A DNA stretch of 64,000 nucleotides from Saccharothrix ecbatanensis (GTDB lineage: Bacteria; Actinomycetota; Actinomycetes; Mycobacteriales; Pseudonocardiaceae), in assembly GCF_014205015.1 (NCBI RefSeq), contig NZ_JACHMO010000001.1:1426001-1490000 (forward strand), given 5' to 3'. Made by a program: the position numbers and the translations under genes. The notes beneath the pieces are model-generated. The model was not told where the DNA came from. It saw only the letters and a list, made by a program, of their open reading frames with translations, and made no database searches. Positions within the stretch are counted from its first letter, which is position 1; each line of letters starts with the position of its first letter. Below are positions 37,101 to 43,144 of this stretch, one piece after another.

Positions 37101-38682
37101 CACCGAGACGACCGTCGTGCCGATGACCGACCCGGGGTGGCCCGGCACGCCGAGCGAGCTGCCCGAGTTGGAGGGCGCCGAGCCCGGTCACGGCCAGGAC
37201 GACATGATCGGCGGCAGCTCGGCGGCCGGGTTCCGCGACGGCGGCGACGCCTTCGAGGGCAACGGCGCCGACGACGTCCAGCTCGGCGACAACGGTTCGC
37301 TCGTGCGCACCTTGCAGGGGCAGCCGGGGTCGATGACCGAGAAGGTCTACGCCGAGCGGTACGCGGCGGGCCTCGTGCCCGACAACGCCACCGTGTCCCG
37401 CACGCACGACCCGGACCTGCCCGGACCGTCCACCCGGTTCTGCACCACCGCGCAGGCCACGTGCGAGCCCGTCGGTGCGTTCGGCGACGACACCATGTTC
37501 GGCGACGACGGCAACGACGGTATGTGGGGTCAGGACGGCAACGACACCATGACCGGCTCGACCGGCGACGACGACATGTTCGGCGAGTTGGGCGACGACA
37601 CGATGTTCGGCAACGACGGCGAGGACGCCATGCTCGGCGACCGCGGCGGCGTGGTGAACGAACGCCTCAACCCGGACGACGTGGCCGCTCGCGGGTTCAC
37701 CGTCCAGCTGAACTCGGTGCCGCAGGAGTCCTACACCGGGTTCCGGGCCGGTGCTTACGACCGGCGGGTCGACCTGCTGCACGACGTGGACGGCGACGCG
37801 TTCGTCGGCGGCCCGTCGTCGGCGTCCATGCCGCACAACGGCATCGCCGAAGGTGGCGACGACCGCATCCGCGGCGGGCTCGGCGCGGACAACATCCACG
37901 CCGGGTTCGGTGACGACCTCGCCAACGGCGACAGCGGCGGCGACCAGGTCTTCGGCGGCGACGGCGCGGACGTGCTGTGGGGTGGCAAGGGTTGCGATCC
38001 CGCCTTCCCGACGCCCGACTGCCTGACCAACGGCGCGTTCAACCCCGACTCGCGCGGCACGGACGACCGGTACGTCGACCACATCTTCGGTGGTGTCGGC
38101 GGCACGTCGGCGGCGTCGCAGGCCGGTGTGGTCGGGTCGGACGTGCTCGACTTCAACCCGCGCGGCAGCTACCCGGCGGGCTGTGCGGCCGGGCCGTGGC
38201 CGGAGACCCTGGGCAGCGGCGCGATCGACCCGTGCCGGTGGTTCGAGATGACGGAGAAGACCAACGACGATCCGACCGCGCCGGCGACCATGGCGGACAA
38301 CCAGCACCACCACGGCACCGACTGGATCTACGGCGGCTGGGACCGCGACGTGCTGCAAGGTGACGTCTCGGGCAACGGGCCGAACCCCGGTGACCGGCTG
38401 ATCGACTGGGCCGGCGCGTACAACCTCTACACCCACTGCAATGCCGCTTACGGCGGGTACAACGACATCCGCCAGTTCAGCCCCGGGATGCAGGACTTGT
38501 TGCAGAAGCTGGCTTGGGGCAGCGGCGCCGGTCAGACGGTGGGTGACGCGGTCACCAGCGGCACGTCGGCTTTCCGTGAACTGGCGCTGGTGTACCCGGC
38601 GGACAACAAGGATCACGGGAACGGCAAGGCGTACCCGACGACCCCGGGCCACTTCGACGACCCGGTGTCCTGCACCGACTGA
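28138..38682 (+). CDS. Giant secreted RTX-type calcium-binding protein (3514 residues)
   Basis: A signal peptide (long basic start, hydrophobic core, AVA cleavage at residue 49) implies Sec/Tat export. Residues 50-2080 are mostly beta-structured, with four spaced helical segments carrying an L/I-P-L/V-V/L-G/S motif at about 81, 821, 1222 and 1654, a fibronectin-III-like domain near 1301-1390, and a canonical EF-hand loop DPNNDGKFRFSE at 1908-1919. From about 2085 to 3300 many GGxGxDxxx-type nonapeptides (for example GGDGDDTITVGGAGDTVNGG) form parallel beta-roll calcium sites, with a longer super-repeat from 2625 on. A cysteine-containing end (about 3300-3514) lacks LPXTG, a membrane anchor or a known T1SS signal. 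No type I secretion genes are nearby. Probable role: a cell-surface or matrix protein stabilised by external calcium. A perfect terminator follows. Confidence 0.92.
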   Translation: MRSYPARSFPARPYSGRRRVTPIRRFTAAFTAFALGLLGLVAFTPPAVAQDAVVTRIVNGLKAFGDFSRALGTVGRLGEALPLLGVSPGAALGFEDLIAKTVHDPLKDKEKFADLAGTYPLAGDRPGTLTVQTSDIGGVKRVDVTLHVAKVADRQPVSVAGASPAITFTTSGAVDVSLTLDATLRFAYDTAKDWFYLVKDDASPKFTVGAKGELDLGATPTAGFGILGVDLDKNSSHVLVEANISATADDPDGDGRLAVEPPVNGTGTAELAAAGAAAGLFHIGLAAPAGKVDAALTFTAQPLAGASVAGVTGKVEVKWPDIATGAPAVTVTGPDLAQLTRFTTLSPRDLIEGLSHLVNSIEAVQRAQWGDPAKPTGNVNLPFMRGTLADAVKAGSVLAQFVDDNVFDPDRDNVDKAKAGLPKFSSIQEMFGKLNVGPIAVSDVGFDDTSKKLKFTLTMTQNAPATGTALDVAAELTSGHGTNVSYQSDKLKHANKSKPWTVDGFVGRIVSGGTSQGVVKSNTADEITLEEPWIGGTPAPEAPYKVTSPDPMTGQVTFGDTFAAKGLRDANALNATATVKPGYVATATLVLDLRDPITGDACKPLDPDAAAVGCPFADKNPDGTTTLVTSLPRTPDRFLLRTGGDLVKADAPVDTLVDVNGSVGYLKVHMTGSLAMSKKDGSANMLTVGLKKVGDADGDLPLSQVFPKLVDDLSTPAKEPENLLSVAVGVKAAATVKLDVPGITDFFGGPVSVDVTMPDVTDPTNVQFSGLDALDRAKAFDFDPDNPRAMFGQIIKALQVLNASLRAVDGDGQVKSALTTPLPVVGKSLTELLGSADTGSGPTVEYGNVTLSGTTFGYIKDTNRTGPTAFGGDLEGRAVLVGTQVALVGLADPGGNRLLLSKQWDQVPAKGTAYAFRSPLEDAVDKLTAAPPDYLQDLVATLNEALPDGSGISFAYKDVDGTPSIVLNVDVKRNVATAQPVRFSFTDEKGAGRSLVGAEGEATANLSLTGSTKIGFVLPLAAGDGPANATALKVLPGSTVDITAHGGISGVVRSSIGPLSIALGNPGGPERAVANAHYNAHLGYGPGGTAPVPLADFVKNVSLTLNGDNQPVTCAGDPAANTDLALCAVMPVFVSSDNTNWTKLAGPGDSFIVRLPRTAANLGEAFSFSPDLPGGVKRFEMPPDIGQQILDALLDFSQFGDGIEKYLAMVERALRTAAFDGKLPLVGDDLQQGADRFGALRTKIQAAMAQLPGGGRVNNTTELTDWVNNHLKPAVGSAVTIGFTCDATLQPATSPTASVQGTTGSTRYVYGIVASAQGKDAPPAIVEVTDGHTTTDVRLGWTKSGYATSYKIIRKTDPNQDNWVLLAEGLSGATVAYEDKGGAPGAAYVPATTNPKLADCPDGAALQDITGATFTFDLCDGKVDPSDTCATDALSLNRPLDLGIPGLSLREAADPAKRTGVTAGLSYRLHVKVGVDKSSGFFVATQDIDRPELGLKLGFTLPADMKAQLAFLEVGLKQHAGGATDLFSGTFFVDLHKKGQAACFTGCAVDVDARITLADLADVDQVVGVSLVAQVGIDWDFDVTAGPLPGVSGWFHLAWKFELGKDPGALDIAFKDVKLNAGEFLGSVLKPIVDKVALFTKPVQPILDQLYAPIPVLSDLSRAVGGGDVNLVTIAKSFSTIAGGPDLEFVDKILRTIKLVSQIAANGGAIDVGSFTISGDRALNTQNSPDTAASLIESKTLTHTDLRGAMDQESGQQLLSDGAAGSAAGFTFPILKDPAKLFGLIMGQDVDLIKFDSGPLRLAFSYSQSFGPVYAPPPVLVSISGSASVEARFRAGFDTFGIRKAIESKKAADILDSIYLDTVDDAGKPLPVVTFRGELAAGAAVSVVLIEVGIKGGVALTINLSWADPNNDGKFRFSEFAKVALQNPMCLFNMDGRLSLFLKVYITIGFSPFSVSFDFTLADITLLDFSVKPNCAPPPPTLAHVDGTTLVLHVGDGGTPLRGDAAWKARDDDETWTVTQMVEGDQFVGFAVSGIGFREEHRDPNLTKVAANATNDVGKRVFVFQGDGDKSGAGNDQASAAKPFDKAVEVTGGNNDDSVKTGIGPSTVNGGPGNDQLTTGDLAAAFGGKGSATVTGGDGDDTITVGGAGDTVNGGAGNDRIAAGLGANTIDGGDGDDTIGIASDSPLAANNAGKAEYVAQKNTIIGGHGSDKISGGSGDDEIYTSFLIGNPVDKTGEDEPGHPDKTVVDAVTVDATNIVDTGTGSDTVFGSQAFDFVTGRSRPDQVDDIRGGGNNDVLTGGFGKDKVFGGPGDDYVIAEPSDVGGETGPSAFGPVRPVNHRTLPAGVAPSSKLLVGGYGNDHVVGGDGGAEIFGDKYANPCAPPGDPASKPPAEPFDAADGRDLITGGTGIEVVAAGGAADNVDVKANADVACGQLGDDVIAGGNDDDVLYGGGGKDLAYGDAGLDHVYGNDDNDTLYGGTLNDVIEGNNGSDTAFGGADADVVVGGTRKAGEPDAGDTLYGDSGTDLVIGDNGSGDAFAATGGPFDLDGANAAAGGPDFVFGGGADDRAFGGLAHDEMSGGAGDDYLEGNNADDVVHGDSGEDRVVGGSAEVASTVDGHQVGRPDTGDMLFGDAGPDVVTGDNAILSLGDASPVTLGRQFTKAHKITLLDLGYAPTPGTSGDDVISGGGEQDVLSAQGGADTVTGDDADDYAEGGPGADTISGNADQDDLVGGSFTEEAPGVGQPDVGDTIHGDGGQDVAIGDNGSLLRTGPPSRLTQERGMTARGIVLLDLGLTPHADSSGGDQVWGDDGADVLLGQGAADRLKGNAADDYVEGNQGVDWIEGNGDNDDLVGGSSTPLTGSSGQPDAADALFGGPGDDVGIGDNGVVQRPAAGETPTRATQRLATSGGNAITGRTVVRHDLDNGGVLTAPPADRFGDDRVSGGSGVDVLWGQDGGDFLSGGGQADYIEGNGGGDVLRGDLMLGEPSTETTVVPMTDPGWPGTPSELPELEGAEPGHGQDDMIGGSSAAGFRDGGDAFEGNGADDVQLGDNGSLVRTLQGQPGSMTEKVYAERYAAGLVPDNATVSRTHDPDLPGPSTRFCTTAQATCEPVGAFGDDTMFGDDGNDGMWGQDGNDTMTGSTGDDDMFGELGDDTMFGNDGEDAMLGDRGGVVNERLNPDDVAARGFTVQLNSVPQESYTGFRAGAYDRRVDLLHDVDGDAFVGGPSSASMPHNGIAEGGDDRIRGGLGADNIHAGFGDDLANGDSGGDQVFGGDGADVLWGGKGCDPAFPTPDCLTNGAFNPDSRGTDDRYVDHIFGGVGGTSAASQAGVVGSDVLDFNPRGSYPAGCAAGPWPETLGSGAIDPCRWFEMTEKTNDDPTAPATMADNQHHHGTDWIYGGWDRDVLQGDVSGNGPNPGDRLIDWAGAYNLYTHCNAAYGGYNDIRQFSPGMQDLLQKLAWGSGAGQTVGDAVTSGTSAFRELALVYPADNKDHGNGKAYPTTPGHFDDPVSCTD
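36013..37300 (+). repeat. About 120-residue super-repeat within the RTX region
   Basis: Four units start near 36013, 36379, 36740 and 37240 with D-x-G/A-D-x-x-x-G and G-x-D-V, then a conserved GDNG or GDNA, a variable R/T-rich linker (often followed by a LLDLG motif), G-D-D/Q-x-x-x-G, DVL-x-GQ/AQ-GG/GA-AD, DDY-x-EG, and D-DLVGGS. Period lengths are about 122, 120 and 167 residues. The units differ enough to show old duplication. Confidence 0.7.
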
Positions 38683-38687
38683 CCCGA

Positions 38688-38728
38688 CGGTTCCGGTCGC
38701 CCCTGTGGCGTGGGGGCGACCGGAACCG
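38688..38728. terminator. Perfect 16-bp terminator after the RTX gene
   Basis: CGGTTCCGGTCGCCCC (38688-38703) and GGGGCGACCGGAACCG (38713-38728) pair without mismatch around a nine-base loop. It separates the RTX gene from the convergent remnant at 38730. Confidence 0.88.
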
Positions 38729-38729
38729 T

Positions 38730-38903
38730 TCAGTCGCGTTCGAGCCAGGTGGCCACGTCGAGCAGGACGGTCTGCACGGCTGACGGGTCGGCGGCGAAGC
38801 CCAGTTCACGAACCACCGCGGAAATCCGCCGGGCTGCCGCGACATCGCGTTCGGCCAACCCGCAGGCCTCGTGAAACCGACGCGGCGAGATCCGCTCACT
38901 CAT
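38730..38903 (-). pseudogene. Internally deleted 4a-hydroxytetrahydrobiopterin dehydratase-like protein
   Basis: A 57-codon frame joins two parts of the actinobacterial pterin-dehydratase-like family. Its N terminus is MSERISPRRFHEACG, as in the usual start ...ISPRQFHEAEGVEDW. Its second part, GLAERDVAAARRISAVVREL then GFAADPSAVQTVLLD, normally follows about 70 residues later. The middle, with the conserved His pair, is gone. The frame stays open, so a short protein may still be made, but the enzyme activity should be lost. Start at 38903; longer starts look unlikely. Confidence 0.55.
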
Positions 38904-39050
38904 GCCGGCCAACGTACTGACCCGAGCCCGCCGCCGCCGGCGGGCCGCGGCGATCACGTCGACCCTCAGGTGGAGTTCGGGGTCGGGTCCGGGTGATCCC
39001 AGGGGTTCACCTGATCATCCGCGCGGCCCGGCGGGGAAGTCTCTTCAGGC

Positions 39051-39800
39051 ATGACGAGATCGAAGACCTCCCGCCGCGGCTCCGTGGTGGCGCTGGCGTG
39101 CACGGCCCTGATCGGGTTCGCTTCAGTCGTGGCCCAACCGGCATCCGCCGACCCGGCGAGCGATCCGCTGCCCACCTTCGACTTCGCCGACTGCCCGTCC
39201 ATCCCGGCCGGCGCGGATCCAGGGCTGTGGCGGTGTGAGGTGCTGATGTCCAGCGGCACGTTCAGGTTCGGCGACCTGCCCGAGCAGCCGACCGGAGCGA
39301 TGCGGATGACGTTCGCCGAAGGGCAGCTGGACGGGAAATTCGCCCAGGTCTTCGGCGCGTTGAGGGCCGACCCGACCCCGGTGCCGGGAGGGCTGCTCGG
39401 AATTCCCGCAACCGACGCGCACAACCCGAAGCTGCGCCTGGACCTGCGCATCGAGTACGCGGGTTACTCCGATTTCCTCTCCGTCGGGGACCGGATGGGG
39501 GAGCAGCACCTCAAGCTCCGCGTCATCTCCCCGCTGCTGCCGGGCACCTGCGCGATCGGCAGCGACGATGACCCGATCAAGTTCAAGCCCGTCCGGATCG
39601 GCAGGCCCGAGGTGATCTCCACCGACCCGCAGGTGCTCAAGTTCACCATCGAGGACAAGGAGTTCGCCGTGCCGGAAGCACGCGGTTGCGGCGGTCTGGA
39701 CCGGCTGGTGAACCGGCGATTCGGCCTGCCCGCCCCCGCCGGCGCGAACAGGATGACGTTCACGACGCTCGTTGGGCTCAAGAGCTACACGCAGCTGTGA
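39051..39800 (+). CDS. Secreted hypothetical protein
   Basis: A 249-residue protein with a clear signal peptide (TSRRGSVVALACTALIGFAS, cleavage after ASA at about residue 33). The mature part is about 216 residues with four cysteines (CPSIP, WRCEVL, GTCAIG, GCGGLD), likely two disulfides, and mostly beta character. No domain is recognised. The motif WRCEVLMSSGTFRFGDL is reminiscent of secreted actinobacterial proteins of unknown function. It stands alone between the pterin-dehydratase remnant and a long spacer. Confidence 0.78.
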   Translation: MTRSKTSRRGSVVALACTALIGFASVVAQPASADPASDPLPTFDFADCPSIPAGADPGLWRCEVLMSSGTFRFGDLPEQPTGAMRMTFAEGQLDGKFAQVFGALRADPTPVPGGLLGIPATDAHNPKLRLDLRIEYAGYSDFLSVGDRMGEQHLKLRVISPLLPGTCAIGSDDDPIKFKPVRIGRPEVISTDPQVLKFTIEDKEFAVPEARGCGGLDRLVNRRFGLPAPAGANRMTFTTLVGLKSYTQL

Positions 39801-40318
39801 AGGCGGATTAGCCGGCCCACGCCGCCAGGCCCGACCTCGACGGCGCCGCACTTGTCCTGGCGTGTGTTGAGCGAACCTCCGGCGGAGTGGGACTGGGACG
39901 TAAGCAGAGCATTACTTCCTCCTGGTGCGATCGCCTCACCCGATCGGTTGCATCACAACGTTATTCAACCAAGCATCAGTAGATCTATAACGCCTTCCGG
40001 CGCACTTTCCCGTGCTCACGTACGGTTTTGTGCGAATGGGCGCACCCGGTCGAGTGACGCGTATCCCGCACAACTTGGTTGCTTGTCAGGACTGACCGCT
40101 AGTAGGGTTTCGATCACGGTGTCGAAGCGGGATCGAATTCCGCCCCGGGCCGCGTTTCGGCTCCGCCGTGGGACCCCCAGCCCGCAGGAGTCGTGCGCGC
40201 GGGCGGCGTTCATGTCCATTGAGGACTGAACGGCCGTCCCCGCCGCGCGGATGGGTCGGTTTCGGCCCATCCGCGCGGTTCCACGCCCCTCATAACGGCG
40301 TTGTGCAACACTGCCGGG
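39801..40318. other. 518-bp spacer without a supported gene
   Basis: A frame of 125 codons exists on the plus strand (39852-40229), but it has poor codon character and no recognisable motif. A stretch around 39945-40000 is clearly less GC-rich than the rest (TTGCATCACAACGTTATTC and CTATAACGCC), which suggests promoter DNA or a small foreign insert. I see no repeats or RNA gene. Confidence 0.5.
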
Positions 40319-40999
40319 GTGAGCCCGCGGAAGCTGGATCCGGAGACGCGAACCAGGCTCGTCGACATCGCGGCGAGGCTCTTGGCCGAGCACGGCGCCG
40401 AGGCGCTGTCCACCAGGAAGATCACGGCCGAGGCCGGCACCTCGACCATGGCGGTCTACACCTACTTCGGCAGCATGAGCGGCCTGGTCCGCGAGATGGC
40501 GCACGAGGGCTTCGCCCGGCTGGAACGCCAGTTCGCCAGGGTGCGGCAGACCGACGACCCGGTGGCCGACATGGCAGTGCTCGGCCACGCCTACCGTTAC
40601 AACGCGAGGGTGAACTCCCACCTGTACGCGGTGATGTTCGGCGGCCAGTCGCTCGCCGGCTTCTCGCTCACCGAGGACGACCGCCAGTACGGCCGGTACA
40701 CCCTGGGCACGGTGGTCGAGTGCGCCGGTCGCTGCATCGCCGCCGGCCGGTTCGCGGACGCGGACCCGCTGCTGATCGCCCACGAGATGTGGATCACCAC
40801 GCACGGACTGGTGAACCTCGAACTCGGCCGGTACCTGATCGAACCGGTCGGCGCGGACCGGGCCTACGAGGCGATGCTGACCAGCCTCCTGGTCGGTGTC
40901 GGCGACGACGTGAAGTCCGCGACGGCGTCGTTGGCCGCGTCGAAGAAGCGCCGCCACCGCGAAGTGGAGGCGCCGGAGCCGGTCACGGGCCGAGGCTGA
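40319..40999 (+). CDS. TetR family transcriptional regulator
   Basis: A 226-residue regulator. The N-terminal helix-turn-helix spans about residues 8-55 (LVDIAARLLAEHGAEALSTR, TSTMAVYTYFGSM), followed by a C-terminal helical ligand domain of the WHG/TetR_C type (AYRYNARVNSHLYAVMFGG). The GTG at 40319 fits the family start. It converges on a methyltransferase. The target genes are not evident. Confidence 0.88.
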   Translation: MSPRKLDPETRTRLVDIAARLLAEHGAEALSTRKITAEAGTSTMAVYTYFGSMSGLVREMAHEGFARLERQFARVRQTDDPVADMAVLGHAYRYNARVNSHLYAVMFGGQSLAGFSLTEDDRQYGRYTLGTVVECAGRCIAAGRFADADPLLIAHEMWITTHGLVNLELGRYLIEPVGADRAYEAMLTSLLVGVGDDVKSATASLAASKKRRHREVEAPEPVTGRG

Positions 41000-41013
41000 C
41001 GTCTCCGGCGCCT
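40968..41013. terminator. Hairpin overlapping the ends of two convergent genes
   Basis: AGGCGCCGGAG (40968-40978) and CTCCGGCGCCT (41003-41013) are perfect complements. The arms overlap the last codons of the TetR and methyltransferase genes, so it can stop transcription from both sides. Confidence 0.5.
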
Positions 41014-41842
41014 ACTCCGTCCGTGCCGGGCGGGCGGGGTCGGTGGTGCCGGTGCCGATCAGGGTGGTGGCGTCGAGTTCGGTCACGCCGTCCGCGCGGA
41101 GCGAGTCGAGGTAGTGCCAGCGCACCGCGTCGACGGTGTCGGGTTCCAGCCCGGCGAGACCGCGTCGGAACCCGGAACCGGTGATCACCAGCCAGGCGAC
41201 CTCGGGCGTCATGGGCAGCCGCAGCTCGTGCACCGCGACCTCGACGTCGACCAAGCCGCGTCCGGTCAGCCAGTCGGCGTAGCTGTCCGCCTGGTTGATC
41301 CGGTCGATGAGGTGCGGGTCGCGCTCCTTCGCCGGCGGGGTGTCGGTGGCCGCCGCGACGGCACGGCCGAGGTGCCGGCCGGCGAGCTGCATCGACTCGC
41401 CGCGCCAGATGGTGAACACGACCCGGCCGCCGGGGCGGGTCAGGCTGATCAACCGGTCGGTGCCGGCCGTCATGTCGGGGAAGAAGAAGATGCCGAGCGC
41501 GCACAGCACCGCGTCGTAGGCGTCGGCCTCCCACTTCGTCACGTCGGCGGTGTGGGCGTGCACCTGCGGCACGTCGGTCGACAGCCGTGACAGCTCCGCG
41601 ACCATCGGGCCCGACAGGTCGACGGCGTCCACCACACCGTGCGCGCCGACCAGGCGTGCCGCGGGGATCGCGGAAGCGCCGGTGCCGCAACAGGCGTCGA
41701 GGACGCGGTCGCCCGGACGGAGTCGGGCGGCGGCCGCGGTCGCCGCGCCGATCGGTTCCCACAGGTGACGCCCGAGTGCGGTGAAATCCGCCGCGGCGGC
41801 GTCGAAGGCGCGCAGGGTCTCTTCTCTCGGCGTATCAGACAC
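41012..41842 (-). CDS. Class I SAM-dependent methyltransferase (UbiE-like)
   Basis: A 276-residue enzyme with motif I VLDACCGTGASAIPAARLVG, acidic motif II VDAVDLSGPMV, motif III YDAVLCALGIFFFPD and post-III LTRPGGRVVFTIW. This is the layout of UbiE/COQ5-type and small-molecule methyltransferases. The GTG start at 41842 follows directly from the conserved N terminus (TLRAFDAAAADFTALGRHLW). The substrate is unknown. It has its own transcription unit. Confidence 0.88.
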   Translation of the reverse strand: MSDTPREETLRAFDAAAADFTALGRHLWEPIGAATAAAARLRPGDRVLDACCGTGASAIPAARLVGAHGVVDAVDLSGPMVAELSRLSTDVPQVHAHTADVTKWEADAYDAVLCALGIFFFPDMTAGTDRLISLTRPGGRVVFTIWRGESMQLAGRHLGRAVAAATDTPPAKERDPHLIDRINQADSYADWLTGRGLVDVEVAVHELRLPMTPEVAWLVITGSGFRRGLAGLEPDTVDAVRWHYLDSLRADGVTELDATTLIGTGTTDPARPARTE

Positions 41843-41890
41843 CTCGTGATGGTAATCGTTGCCAACGGCCGGTGCTGCCGTTCGGCACGA

Positions 41891-42871
41891 TCAGGACCAC
41901 GGCGCCATCGGGTACCACGGGATGATCTCCCGCCGGGCCAGCAACCTGACGTCCCAGTACAGGAACGTGAAGACACCCGCGACGATCAGCGCGGCGGCCG
42001 TGATGGCGGCGACCCGCGCCGGGTTCGCCGAGAGCCACCCCTGCAACCGGCCGCCGGTGAAGTAGGCCAGCGCGAGGAAGATCAGGGCCATCACCACGAT
42101 GTTGCCCACCGACTGGAGGGTGAACGCGGCGGCCCCGTACAGCGGGTTGTGGCTCTCGGCGGCGTCCCGGAACATCTGCCGGAACAGGGCGAACGGGCGG
42201 CCGATGAGGAACCCGGCGATCAGCACGCCCATGAACACCATCGGCGCGTTCGGGAACCTCCGCGCGATCCGGCGGAACGGGTCGCGCACCAGGCCGAGCG
42301 CGGCGAGCCCCATGTAGATCATCACGAGCCCGATCACGCCGAACACGATCAACGTCTGGATGCTGCGGCTGTTCAGCGTGCCGGGCGTCGACGCCGCGGT
42401 GGCGAACTGCGGCATCCGCGTGCCGACGATCCCGACCAGCACCCCGTACAGCGCGGACACCGGGATGATGCCGACCGCCAGCCACCCGATCGGCTTCAGC
42501 ACGCCGCGCAGTCGTGCCCAGCGGGTCTCGGCCGCACCGAGCATGGGCGCGACTGCGCCGAACGCCGCGATGTTGCACGCCGTGAACGTGCCCGCGATGC
42601 CACTGACGAACGCGAACGCGATGCCCGACAGGATGCCCTCGATCGGGGTCTCCTTGGCGTTGTGGCCCAAGAGCGTGTTGGCGACGTTGTCGCCAATCGT
42701 GGAGTCGACGAAGTGCGCCGACCAGACCACGGTGAGCATGAAGCCGGCCAGCGCGCTGAGCGCGACGACGAGCCAACGTCGGTTCGGGAAGTGGCCGTTG
42801 ACGAACGAGGACGTGCCGGAAATCGTCGTGGACGGCCGCTGGTGGATCTTGTCGGTGCCGCTGAGTGCCAT
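41891..42871 (-). CDS. Polytopic membrane protein of unknown function
   Basis: A 326-residue protein with about eight membrane segments. The second and third segments (GIAFAFVSGIAGTFTACNIAAFGAVAPML) resemble the SxxxPC-containing helices of CcdA/DsbD-type electron transporters, with a single Cys in TACN, but the CcdA prolines are missing, so I do not assign it. The N-terminal 30 residues are cytoplasmic and polar. Start ATG at 42871. No partner gene is evident nearby. Confidence 0.75.
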   Translation of the reverse strand: MALSGTDKIHQRPSTTISGTSSFVNGHFPNRRWLVVALSALAGFMLTVVWSAHFVDSTIGDNVANTLLGHNAKETPIEGILSGIAFAFVSGIAGTFTACNIAAFGAVAPMLGAAETRWARLRGVLKPIGWLAVGIIPVSALYGVLVGIVGTRMPQFATAASTPGTLNSRSIQTLIVFGVIGLVMIYMGLAALGLVRDPFRRIARRFPNAPMVFMGVLIAGFLIGRPFALFRQMFRDAAESHNPLYGAAAFTLQSVGNIVVMALIFLALAYFTGGRLQGWLSANPARVAAITAAALIVAGVFTFLYWDVRLLARREIIPWYPMAPWS

Positions 42872-43144
42872 CGGTCCCTCTCCGGAGCAATGCCGTTGAA
42901 GCCGCTTTCGGCGGCGGGAACTGGAGTTCGTCCAGCATCGCAGGGTGAAAGGCGGATTACGTTCTCCAGAAGTGCGAATTTCGATCGGCCGAACGGTCGC
43001 GGTGGGGTAACTCCGCAGGCAGGAGGGTCGCGCGGGACACTTCGAGCCAATTCGGTGATTTCTTCGACAGGTTGAATCACACTGTTATGGAATATTGCTG
43101 GTCAGCGGGCTGAACCGGGAATCAATGCGCCGTGAAAGCACCGG

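Noticed and set aside
34400..38000. Repeated GGCGGCGACGG-like DNA that could be mistaken for a tandem-repeat locus or CRISPR-like array
   Set aside because: It is the coding sequence of RTX nonapeptides; spacing follows the protein repeat and there are no unique spacers between identical repeats.
29779..38652. Very long open frames on the minus strand opposite the RTX gene (over 2000 and 850 codons)
   Set aside because: They are mirror frames of GC-rich, Asp/Gly-rich codons, with His/Arg/Val-rich low-complexity translation, no domains and no ribosome sites. The plus frame has a signal peptide and RTX motifs.
39852..40229. 125-codon frame upstream of the second TetR gene
   Set aside because: The codon composition is not typical, no motif is recognised, and it runs through the least GC-rich part of the spacer.
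41891..42871. Assigning the membrane protein as CcdA/DsbD
   Set aside because: The similarity is limited to one glycine-rich helix pair; the proline and second cysteine of CcdA are absent.
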